A model generated the notes under the pieces. That model was not told where the DNA came from. It ran no database searches and saw only the letters and a list, made by a program, of their open reading frames with translations. A DNA stretch of 32,552 nt from the NCBI GenBank assembly GCA_015663245.1, contig DQSN01000079.1:1-32552 (forward strand), given 5' to 3'. Positions within the stretch are counted from its first letter, which is position 1; every line of letters begins with the position of its first letter. The position numbers and the translations under genes were made by a program. This DNA is from Leucothrix mucor (GTDB taxonomy: Bacteria > Pseudomonadota > Gammaproteobacteria > Thiotrichales > Thiotrichaceae). Below are positions 1-8,548 of this stretch, piece by piece.

Positions 1-225
1 CGTATGACAGTTAGGATTTCTTGGGCGTGGAGCAGGTCTAACAGGTGCAGTAACTACAGGAGCTGGCTTTACTACGACAGGAGCTGGCTTTACTACGACA
101 GGAGCTGGTTTAGCTGGTGCTGGTGTAGCAACTGCGGGCTCCTGAATTTGTTGTTGCGAACAACCCGTTGTAAATAATCCTGCCAATACGAGAGATGCGA
201 GTGAAATTTTTTGTTTTCTGTTCAT
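1..225 (-). CDS. Pro/Ala/Val-rich lipoprotein, truncated by window edge
   Basis: Open minus frame from ATG at 225 to window start: MNRKQKISLASLVLAGLFTTGCSQQQIQEPAVATPAPAKPAPVVVKPAPVVVKPAPVVTAPVRPAPRPRNPNCHT...; signal peptide with lipobox LFTTGC. Confidence 0.7.
   Translation of the reverse strand, partial: MNRKQKISLASLVLAGLFTTGCSQQQIQEPAVATPAPAKPAPVVVKPAPVVVKPAPVVTAPVRPAPRPRNPNCHT
58..117. repeat. 21-bp tandem repeat (aggagctggctttactacgac x2 plus partial third copy) encoding KPAPVVV units
   Basis: Direct reading: units 58-78 and 79-99, degenerate third copy from 100. Confidence 0.85.
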
Positions 226-635
226 TAGTTGTGTCCCCATTTATAAATGATGTAGGTTAAATATAAAATATTGTATTTACCCTCTGCGCCAAGTGGATGT
301 TAAAGGATATAGCCGCTCCTTTTGTAAACTCTTGGTATTTCATGTTGTTGAAAGTATGAAATAGAAAATAAATATCAATTATTTTTGTTTATTAGCTTGA
401 TAACTATAATCTTGTCTAATACTACAACAGTTTTCCGACAAATAGAATATAAAAGATGATATTTGGGATAGGGTTCCGATGAGGTATCGTATTTTCTATA
501 GCTTTCTGAAGAAGGTTGTAGTTTTACTGAGTTTTGGTGAAACCCATAAATACAAGAGCCATCATTAGTCTATGCAACGACATCAGGTTATTTAGGAGGT
601 GCAGCTAAGTGGTAAAAAATAGACAAAATCATTTG

Positions 636-815
636 CTAGGCAATTTTCTTATAAGGGATTATTTCTATAATTGCCGAGGGGGTAATCTCTATTTCCACTA
701 ATGCAGGGTGTATGCGGCGTATATTAACGCTATTTCCTTTTGCCTTTTCCTCTGCTCTTATTTGCATTACTTGTTGAGTACTAAGGTTCTCTCGAATTAT
801 TTCTACGGGGGGCAT
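636..815 (-). CDS. Small hypothetical protein, 59 aa
   Basis: Minus ORF MPPVEIIRENLSTQQVMQIRAEEKAKGNSVNIRRIHPALVEIEITPSAIIEIIPYKKIA*; upstream AAGGAG 7 nt before the ATG. Below the size cutoff of the supplied ORF track. Confidence 0.55.
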   Translation of the reverse strand: MPPVEIIRENLSTQQVMQIRAEEKAKGNSVNIRRIHPALVEIEITPSAIIEIIPYKKIA

Positions 816-1067
816 CGTATTACTCCTTTAAGGTGATATTCACTATATTGGGGATCACTATAAAAGTGATTAAAATTAAGACAAAGAGTCTGTTGGAAGG
901 TATAAGTTGGCTTTTCAGGAGTCAAAAGTAGCGAGAAATTTTTTGATAATAGGGCGTATATCAAGGAGTCTGATCAAGAAGGGCTTTCGTTTTTCTTTTA
1001 ACTGCTAAATAGAGTGGAAAATTTTTAATCAATAGTGTTTCCCCACTTTTGAAGATGTCTATTTTTT

Positions 1068-1083
1068 TGTGAGAAATATCACA
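1068..1083 (+). promoter_or_regulatory. Candidate CRP-type binding site TGTGA-N6-TCACA inside a 10-bp-arm palindrome (1063-1088)
   Basis: ttttttgtga gaaata tcacaaaaaa; exact match to TGTGA-N6-TCACA core. Confidence 0.6.
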
Positions 1084-1103
1084 AAAAATACGCTATTCCT
1101 GTC

Positions 1104-1109
1104 TATAAT
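1104..1109 (+). promoter_or_regulatory. Candidate -10 box TATAAT for the ECF sigma gene
   Basis: Perfect TATAAT about 33 bp upstream of the ATG; CRP-like palindrome centred (1075.5) about 40-41 bp upstream of the inferred start site. Confidence 0.5.
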
Positions 1110-1141
1110 ATTCATACCCCGTAAATTAAGGAACCAGTGCT

Positions 1142-1696
1142 ATGTCTGCGACCATTGCTTATACTAATAATACTATTATCCCTGATGCAGAGTTAAAAAC
1201 TGCTGAACTAACGCCGACTATTTACCCAGAGTTAAAGCGTTTGGCTGCACGCCATATGTTTAAAGAACGTATTGGGCATACCATTACTCCAACTGTTTTG
1301 GTTAATGAAACGTACTTAAAACTGCTTAAAGGAAATCGTTTAAAAGTTGTTGATAAGCATCATTTTCTTGCTATTTCTAGTCGCTGTATGCGCCAAATAT
1401 TAGTGGATTATTCGCGTGAGCGTAATGCTCTAAAACGCGGTGGCTCGGATGTATTGTTAACTTTAAAAGAGGAGTTGGCGGAGTCTAATGACCAAGAAAC
1501 GATTGATGTATTGCAGCTTGATAATGCTTTACAAAAACTAGAACTGCGTGACCCTGTTCAGGTGCGTATTGTTGAGCTACGTTTTTTCTCAGGGATGACT
1601 AATATTGAAATATCTGAGGTGTTAGGCATTTCTCCTGCAACTATCAAACGTAAATGGGCATTGGCTAAAGCTTGGTTATATCGAGAAATGGCTTGA
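1142..1696 (+). CDS. ECF-type RNA polymerase sigma factor, TIGR02999/ECF43-like
   Basis: 184 aa; region 2 GHTITPTVLVNETYLKLL...HHFLAISSRCMRQILVDYSRERNALKRGG and sigma-4 HTH VQVRIVELRFFSGMTNIEISEVLGISPATIKRKWALAKAWLYREM. Confidence 0.85.
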   Translation: MSATIAYTNNTIIPDAELKTAELTPTIYPELKRLAARHMFKERIGHTITPTVLVNETYLKLLKGNRLKVVDKHHFLAISSRCMRQILVDYSRERNALKRGGSDVLLTLKEELAESNDQETIDVLQLDNALQKLELRDPVQVRIVELRFFSGMTNIEISEVLGISPATIKRKWALAKAWLYREMA

Positions 1697-2030
1697 TGTA
1701 TTAGATTTTTCAGTCAATTAATAGTTCTTCTAAAAGGGTTGCTTGCTTAATCGCAAAGTGTAAATCTCGGGGCAGCTTACGGAGCACGAAAAGAAAGAGA
1801 GCAAGTCAAATCAGCTCAACTTGTTTTAAAACTAGAGTAAGTTAGCTGTTCCTTCGTCGCTGTTTTGTCATCTATTTCTTGATTCGAGATGAAAGGTGTC
1901 TCTAACAATCCCGCATCATAAAATGTATTAGTTTTTAGGAAAAAATAGATGTTTTATCCCATTCTAAGTTGGTAGTAGCTTTTATCAACCATACTTTTTG
2001 AAGGTTTTTTTATAGTGCAAGGTAAAAAAC

Positions 2031-2567
2031 ATGAGTGAAAAATCACAGCTTATTTTAATGGCTAAATATAATAAGTTGATGAATCAACGCTTGTTGGCGG
2101 CTTCCGAAAAATTATCAGCAAGCAGCTTAGCGGAAGATAAAGGCGCATTTTTTAAATCTGTTATTGCGAGCTTAAACCATATTTTGATTGGAGATCTTTT
2201 ATGGCTAACACGCTTTGCTAGCCATTCCAGCTCATATGCTTCCCTAAAGCCACTCTTCGAGAAGCAAAAACCTGCGGGTTTAGATGTTATTTTATATGCT
2301 GATTTATCTGATTTTAGCCTTGAGAGGGCAAACATCGATAATATTATTATCGCATGGTGCGATGAAGTTAAGGAGGAGGACTTAGATAGTTCTTTGCGGC
2401 ATAAGAACTTTAAAGGCATAGAATTTAATAAGCGTTTGGGGGATTTAGTCCTACATCTCTTTTTACATCAAATACACCACAGAGGACAAATCACTACGCT
2501 TTTATCACAAGAAAATATTGATTTTGGCGAGACAGATTTGCCTGAAATTATTGCCAATGTCGAATGA
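2031..2567 (+). CDS. DinB family protein (four-helix bundle, putative metal binding)
   Basis: 178 aa; NHILIGDLLW and FLHQIHHRGQITTLL motifs typical of DinB family; GTG/ATG context with upstream AAGG. Confidence 0.75.
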   Translation: MSEKSQLILMAKYNKLMNQRLLAASEKLSASSLAEDKGAFFKSVIASLNHILIGDLLWLTRFASHSSSYASLKPLFEKQKPAGLDVILYADLSDFSLERANIDNIIIAWCDEVKEEDLDSSLRHKNFKGIEFNKRLGDLVLHLFLHQIHHRGQITTLLSQENIDFGETDLPEIIANVE

Positions 2568-4743
2568 GAGTAAACAAGTAGGTAGCTTTGAGGAAGTCGA
2601 GCTGCTATTCGATGGAGCTACTCAGCTAGAAGCGCAGGAGCAGCTTGCTTATTTGCAGGCAACGGCTTCATCAAAGCTTATTATTACGGAAGTGTTAGAG
2701 TTATTGCAAGCACATAATAGCTTGGGTGGATTTCTCACCAAACCACTGAAAATTGATGATTTACAAGCACCTATTTGTCCTGATTTAACGGAACGACGGG
2801 TAGGAGTTTGGCAAGTAGATCATTTAATTGGTCAAGGTGGTATGGGTAGGGTGTATCTTGCACACCGTGCTGATGGTGAGTATGAGCAGAAAGTTGCTTT
2901 TAAAGTGGTCGAATTTAAAAGCTTCGATAATGAGTCTTTTTTTAAAGAGCGCCAAATCCTTGCTGATTTAGATCACCCTAATATTGTTTCATTATTTGAT
3001 GCGGGTACTTTAGAGGAAGGTTTTCCTTATCTGGTAATGGAATATATTGATGGTACTCCTCTTGATAAATATGTCCGCCAACAACAAAATATTTCACAGC
3101 AACAACTTATTATTTTATTTCTTAATCTCTGTAAAGTAGTTCAATCAGCACATGGGCATGGCATTATTCATTGCGACCTTAAGCCAAGTAATATACTGGT
3201 GACACAAGACGGTGTTCTGAAGTTGTTAGATTTTGGTATTGCCCAGTCACTACTTGCTCTCAATTCTGATAAAGATAATAAAAACAAGAAACTATTTTCA
3301 TTTACCCCAGAGTATTCTAGTGCGAGCCGCCATCAACAAAAATCTCCCAATGTACAAGATGATATTTTTAGTTTAGGGGTTATTTTTGCGCAAATTTTAA
3401 CGGGAAAAGCTCCGTATACTAAAAAAACATCTGATTACGCTCAGCCCGACACAAAGAAAATTGCCGTTGAAATTGATGATGAATTGCGCCAAATTTTTTC
3501 AAGCTCAGTTGGTGAGGGTGATAAAGGTAACAAGCTGCGTTACTCCTTTTTACAGGAATTAATTGATGATCTTGGTTGGTATTTAGATAAGCTACCGATA
3601 AAAGCAATGGGGGATGGTTTTTCTTATAGAGCAAAAAAGAACTTACAAAGAAACTGGATGCTGTGGCTTTCTGGCTCACTTATTTTTTTATTGCTGGTAG
3701 CGGCTGGAATGAGCTCGTGGCAAACTCAAAAAACGGAGCAAAAGATTGACCTCATTCGTAATATGTCATCTGGATTAATCGTGTATGTGAATGATTCTTT
3801 GTCTAAAATTCCACAAACGACACCGACAAGAAAATTGCTAATTGAGTCGGTGGTTAGACAATTAGAATCATTTAGTCAACAAATGCCTGGTGATCTCGAA
3901 ATGAGCATACTGTTGGCGGATAACTATAAAAAGCTAGGTGTGGTGACGGGTAGTCCCTTTCTATTAAGTTTAGGTGATACTCAATCGTCCCGAGGTTTGT
4001 ATGATAAGGCTTTAGTGCTTTATAACGATATATTACCGCAGGTTGATGATCCTTTATTAATCCATAATAAGATTAATGATGTAAAGCGTGAAATAGGAAA
4101 ATTGTACGCCTTTCAAAAGGATATACCCAATATGAAGAAACTACTGTTGGAAATGCGCTTAGAAATGGAAGCTATTTATAGAAAGCTTCCTTTGTCAAAA
4201 CAACATGCTCTAGCTGTTACCTATATTGCAGAGGCACATGCAGAAATGCATTTGGATAACTTTACTCATTCACAAGCCTTGCTCAATCAAGCAAAGCAAA
4301 TTTTGCAAGCCTTGGGTAAAGTTGAACATACAGAAAGGTATTGGATTGAAACGCGTTTTGTTGAAGAAGAAACTGCCAATATACTGTTGTTAAAAAACAA
4401 ACCTAATGCTGCGGAGATCATTTATAAAAGCCTGCTTAAAAAAACACCCAAGCTGTCTCATTGGCGTATAGATAGGGCAAATGCACGGGTCAATATGGCT
4501 TTGGCATGCATTTATTTTAAGAAAAATAATAGAGACGATGCTTTGGAATATTTTTCTCAAGCTTTTAGTCGCTTTAAGTCTTTGAGTGAAAAATATCCCT
4601 CCGTGTTATCTTTAAAGAAAACAACACAGCGATACGCGGTGTTTAATAAAGCGGTGGTAGATACGATGGGGAATGAACATTTATCTAAACAGTTACAATG
4701 CCATCACCCACAGTCTTTTATGATGCCTTTAAATGATGGCTAA
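2557..4743 (+). CDS. Transmembrane Ser/Thr protein kinase with C-terminal TPR-like region
   Basis: Motifs IGQGGMGRVY, VAFKVV, HCDLKPSNI, DFG; TM NWMLWLSGSLIFLLLVAAGMSSW; helical repeats after TM. ORF opens at 2518, but ATG 2557 (MSNESKQVGS) is the more likely start. Confidence 0.88.
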   Translation: MSNESKQVGSFEEVELLFDGATQLEAQEQLAYLQATASSKLIITEVLELLQAHNSLGGFLTKPLKIDDLQAPICPDLTERRVGVWQVDHLIGQGGMGRVYLAHRADGEYEQKVAFKVVEFKSFDNESFFKERQILADLDHPNIVSLFDAGTLEEGFPYLVMEYIDGTPLDKYVRQQQNISQQQLIILFLNLCKVVQSAHGHGIIHCDLKPSNILVTQDGVLKLLDFGIAQSLLALNSDKDNKNKKLFSFTPEYSSASRHQQKSPNVQDDIFSLGVIFAQILTGKAPYTKKTSDYAQPDTKKIAVEIDDELRQIFSSSVGEGDKGNKLRYSFLQELIDDLGWYLDKLPIKAMGDGFSYRAKKNLQRNWMLWLSGSLIFLLLVAAGMSSWQTQKTEQKIDLIRNMSSGLIVYVNDSLSKIPQTTPTRKLLIESVVRQLESFSQQMPGDLEMSILLADNYKKLGVVTGSPFLLSLGDTQSSRGLYDKALVLYNDILPQVDDPLLIHNKINDVKREIGKLYAFQKDIPNMKKLLLEMRLEMEAIYRKLPLSKQHALAVTYIAEAHAEMHLDNFTHSQALLNQAKQILQALGKVEHTERYWIETRFVEEETANILLLKNKPNAAEIIYKSLLKKTPKLSHWRIDRANARVNMALACIYFKKNNRDDALEYFSQAFSRFKSLSEKYPSVLSLKKTTQRYAVFNKAVVDTMGNEHLSKQLQCHHPQSFMMPLNDG

Positions 4744-5675
4744 AAACTTAACTCAACATAAATAGGCAGATGATCCGAATCAATAGATTTAGTCGTTTCT
4801 ATTTTCAGAGTATTGATGTTTTGGCTAATCAAAACATGATCTAAAGGTAGTTGCAATACGCTACCCACCTGCCAACTTGCTAGTATGCCTTTCCCTTGTC
4901 GTGTATTTTTTAGTGATGATGAGTTGATAAAGTTCTTATAAGCTGATGACCACTGTGTTGTATTCAAATCACCCGCTAGCACAACGGGCTTGCTACTTTT
5001 TTTGATAAACCTGCTGATTGCATCAAAGTGATATTTTTGCTGCTGGGTGATAATTTGATTCATCGGTGGAAAAGGGTGAGTTGCTAATAATAAAACTTCT
5101 TTGCCATTGATACTGCTATTTGCAGAAATGCTCGGTGTTTGGTTCTGAGAAAAATCATGGACTTGAATATTGCTTAGTGGATGTTTGCTGTATAGAGCAA
5201 TACCAAAATTATCATGGCGGGGCAGTATTTTTTGATAGGGGTAGCTTAAATGTATAGCCTTCAGAGCTGCAGCCCATTGCGGGCTCACTTCTAGTACAAC
5301 AATAAAATCTGCTGCTTGCTGTTGGATCAAATTTACAAATTTTGCCTTAGAGGGATTGCTTGATAAAACATTGGCCATTAATAAACTAAAGTCGTTTTTT
5401 GTCTGGAGATTTATAGGGGGCGCTAAATGAAGCGGGACAATCGCAATAGTATTAAGGCTCACGCCAAAAAGGGATATTAATAACCATTTTTTAGCAGTTT
5501 TACGACGATAAAAAAAACTAAAAGACAGGCTTGAAAGTAAAAAAAGCAATAAATATTGCCATTTAAAATGCGTGAATATCTCGAAGATATAATAATAGGC
5601 GCCAAAATATGACAGCAAATTAATGAGTAATAGTGCAAGCGTGAGTTGCGCTGTAATATTAAAAATGAAGGTCAA
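4740..5675 (-). CDS. Endonuclease/exonuclease/phosphatase family protein with N-terminal membrane segments
   Basis: VVLEVSPQW, LLATHPFPP, VLAGDLNTTQWS, DSDHLPIYVEL motifs; hydrophobic N-terminus. Confidence 0.8.
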   Translation of the reverse strand: MTFIFNITAQLTLALLLINLLSYFGAYYYIFEIFTHFKWQYLLLFLLSSLSFSFFYRRKTAKKWLLISLFGVSLNTIAIVPLHLAPPINLQTKNDFSLLMANVLSSNPSKAKFVNLIQQQAADFIVVLEVSPQWAAALKAIHLSYPYQKILPRHDNFGIALYSKHPLSNIQVHDFSQNQTPSISANSSINGKEVLLLATHPFPPMNQIITQQQKYHFDAISRFIKKSSKPVVLAGDLNTTQWSSAYKNFINSSSLKNTRQGKGILASWQVGSVLQLPLDHVLISQNINTLKIETTKSIDSDHLPIYVELSF

Positions 5676-5688
5676 AATTCAGAGTGTT

Positions 5689-6792
5689 TTATGTTATTGA
5701 ATCTAAGCTAACTTGATCTGGGTTGACCTCTGAGCATTGCATTAGGCGGTCATATAGCTCGTCTTGCTCCATAATGGTATGTCTGCCATCGGCATGTTGC
5801 ACGTAAGCAGCCCATGGTACAAATTGAGTTTGGGCAAATGAGTGCTCATCATCAGGAGAGTAATCAATGTTCAAACCCGCAATGTAGATTAAGTTTCGAC
5901 CATGGTAGCTTTCTTCTCTTACGATAGAGCGGTAAGCACGATCAAACTCTACTTGAATATTAATCTCGGCTGCGCTTAGCATGGGCTCTGTTGATGTCAC
6001 TATCCATGGAATAAAGGGGTAAAGATTTTGCTCTACTTGGTGAGTATCAGTCGTAATTTCACGCTTATATTCAAATAGGCTGGGTTTTAAATATTTGCCA
6101 ATTTCTTGAGGTTTTTCTGGCCATGAGAAATCTTGCTCACTCATATAGGCTTTGAAATCTTTGGATACTCGATATGTTTTACTGGTGCTAAGCACGCGTA
6201 CAGACTTGCTCAGTTTCTGAGTTGATTTTTCTAGCTCAATAATATCCTTCAGATTAATAAACAAGCCTTCTACATATTCTTGGCTTAATAGCTGTTTGTC
6301 GATAGTGACAAAACTACCTTCTTCTGTACGATATAGAAGAATATTTTCACTGGCAAATTGATACTCATCACGATACCACTCAAGGATATGATCGATCATG
6401 CCGCAGTTAGATGAAAACTGTTGATCGCTTGTCTGTATGCGGCGATAGGTTCCGAATGTTTCTGTGTTTGGATCATAACCAACATGGCTCGCTTGAATGA
6501 TGGCAAGGTCTTGACCATGATGCGCATGAGGGCTATGACGTCCTGTTGCCATTACGCCTCCAACTAAACCATGATCAAAGGGGAAAGCCCCAAAATGTTT
6601 GCTAATGAGAATAATGGGTAAGCCCTGACTTTCGTCGGAGCAGAATGCACGTGAAGGAACTATTTTTCCTGCGGTCATGCCTTCTTCTAAACAAAAATTA
6701 TAGAACCTTGCCATAAAGCTATGATAGTCAATGGTCTTTTCTTCTATTGCAAAGTTGCCAAGTATGGATTGCAAGCGTAAATTTGAGATCAT
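5689..6792 (-). CDS. Hypothetical protein, possible LCIB/theta-type carbonic anhydrase family
   Basis: 367 aa; C51-x-D53, HSPHAHHGQDLAIIQASHVGYDP (H92) and NCGMIDH (C130); Cys-His-Cys spacing resembles that recalled for the LCIB/theta-CA family. Confidence 0.4.
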   Translation of the reverse strand: MISNLRLQSILGNFAIEEKTIDYHSFMARFYNFCLEEGMTAGKIVPSRAFCSDESQGLPIILISKHFGAFPFDHGLVGGVMATGRHSPHAHHGQDLAIIQASHVGYDPNTETFGTYRRIQTSDQQFSSNCGMIDHILEWYRDEYQFASENILLYRTEEGSFVTIDKQLLSQEYVEGLFINLKDIIELEKSTQKLSKSVRVLSTSKTYRVSKDFKAYMSEQDFSWPEKPQEIGKYLKPSLFEYKREITTDTHQVEQNLYPFIPWIVTSTEPMLSAAEINIQVEFDRAYRSIVREESYHGRNLIYIAGLNIDYSPDDEHSFAQTQFVPWAAYVQHADGRHTIMEQDELYDRLMQCSEVNPDQVSLDSIT

Positions 6793-8081
6793 AGTTGATA
6801 GTACTCGTTAATAGCTTCGCCAATTTTTTCTAAGGTTTGAGTAAAGATTGCATCATCCTCTTGTAATAGCGTCATGCGAAAGCCATTAATATGGCTGCCA
6901 AAACCTGTTAGCGGTACGACACAAATACCTTTAGACCCCATTAACTCATAAGAAAATTGGAAGTCTTCAGATAGCTGGTTTTTTTGTAATAAATCATCCA
7001 AAAACAACCTAACGGCTTTATTTTTTGCGTTGAGTTGCGCGCGTGGTAGTTCTAGTAACTCAAGTACTAAATAGAAAACACCTTTAGGTTTGTTGACGCG
7101 TACTTGTGAGTTTTTTTGGAAAAATTCAACGGCTTCAGTAGCACGCTTTTCATATTTATTTAAGCGTGATGCTAGGTATGCTTTATATTTAGGATGAGCG
7201 TAGAGATGAGGCAAAATAACTTGGGGCAAGGTAGTCGAGCAGACCTCTAGCATTTTTGCCAATAGAATCATTTTGATGTAGTCGCGGAAACTATCATCTT
7301 TTTCGGCATTGTAAATTTCTACCCAACCACAGCGAGAGCCTGGCCATGGAATATCTTTACTAATACCTTTTAGGCTCAAGCCTGGTACATCACCAATGAT
7401 CTCATGTAGTAGCGTCATTTTAACGCCTTCAAAGGTCATATGGTGGTATATCTCATCAAAGATTAAGAAGCAGTCGTAACGCCTTGCGATATCGACAATT
7501 TTTTCTAATGTTTCTCGTTTGTAAACACTGCCAGTAGGATTGTTTGGATTAATGACTAGAATGGCGACAATATGATCATTATATTTAACTTTATTTTCTA
7601 TTTCTTCAATATCTGGTTCCCAATCATTTTCAGGATCTAATGCGTAAGAGATAAAGTTACAGCCTGCGTGCATGGCTTCTGCGGTTGCATGAGATGGGTA
7701 GGTAGGGGAGGGAACTAAGACACGGACTTCACGTGGTAGATTGTTGATAATTTTATTAATAGCTTCACCTAAGCCATTGAAGAATAAAATATCATCAACG
7801 GTACAGATTTTATCACTTGAGAAATTATCTAAAACAAACTGGCGTGCCTCAATAAAACCACGTGAATCTGTGTAGGCAAAGGTTTCGTCTTTAGCAATAT
7901 GTTGCTGGGTGATTTCTTTCATCCAATCAGGTACAGCTTCACCTGCTGAAACAGGGTCACCTATGTTTTCCCAGATCATGGAAAAATTGCCTAGTTGTTC
8001 TAATTGCTTGCCGATTAAAACAACTTCTCTAATGGGGTAGCTTAATAATGTGCTATCTGCACGTAGTAGGTTTTGCCGCAC
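6789..8081 (-). CDS. Class I/II pyridoxal-phosphate aminotransferase
   Basis: 430 aa; INPNNPTGSVY, FDEIYHHMTF, SLKGISKDIPWPGSRCGWVE (PLP lysine region). Confidence 0.85.
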   Translation of the reverse strand: MRQNLLRADSTLLSYPIREVVLIGKQLEQLGNFSMIWENIGDPVSAGEAVPDWMKEITQQHIAKDETFAYTDSRGFIEARQFVLDNFSSDKICTVDDILFFNGLGEAINKIINNLPREVRVLVPSPTYPSHATAEAMHAGCNFISYALDPENDWEPDIEEIENKVKYNDHIVAILVINPNNPTGSVYKRETLEKIVDIARRYDCFLIFDEIYHHMTFEGVKMTLLHEIIGDVPGLSLKGISKDIPWPGSRCGWVEIYNAEKDDSFRDYIKMILLAKMLEVCSTTLPQVILPHLYAHPKYKAYLASRLNKYEKRATEAVEFFQKNSQVRVNKPKGVFYLVLELLELPRAQLNAKNKAVRLFLDDLLQKNQLSEDFQFSYELMGSKGICVVPLTGFGSHINGFRMTLLQEDDAIFTQTLEKIGEAINEYYQL

Positions 8082-8209
8082 TGCTTCACTCTGCTTTTGT
8101 TGATAATTTTTAAGGATTTTAAGCCATTGATTATAGCATGAATGATACTAAAGACTAAGGTTTAGAGAGTGAGGAAAGGGGAGGGGTGAATAAGAAGTTG
8201 ACAGGCTTT

Positions 8210-8524
8210 CTATGCTGGGGAGTCGCTCAGTTTGCTTGTAGATATATCCTGATCATTATTTTCAAGCGCAGTATCATTCGCTTCTTTTGTGTTAGAAATC
8301 ACAACGCGATTAGCCTCTTCGCGTATGGCATAGGCACGGCTAAGTGAAGTGGAATCATCTTGTCCTATGGCGCTTTCTAGTTCATCAATCCGCTGATTAA
8401 AATTGTCGGTATAGTTAGATTCTACAGACAGTTTTTCATTGGCCTGTTTTTTCAGGCGTGGATTGCCAGGAATGACAAGGTCTGATACGACAGGTATCAA
8501 TGTATTTTCATCAGAGTTAGACAT
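8210..8524 (-). CDS. Hypothetical protein downstream of holC
   Basis: 104-aa ORF, hydrophilic, closely spaced in the pepA-holC gene string. Confidence 0.6.
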   Translation of the reverse strand: MSNSDENTLIPVVSDLVIPGNPRLKKQANEKLSVESNYTDNFNQRIDELESAIGQDDSTSLSRAYAIREEANRVVISNTKEANDTALENNDQDISTSKLSDSPA

Positions 8525-8548
8525 GAGATCGGGGGACTCGTTTTAACA

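Noticed and set aside
1742-1845. Short frame SQSVNLGAAYGARKEREQVKSAQLVLKLE* between sigma and DinB genes
   Set aside because: Looks vaguely like the end of a decayed gene, but too short and no family recognised.
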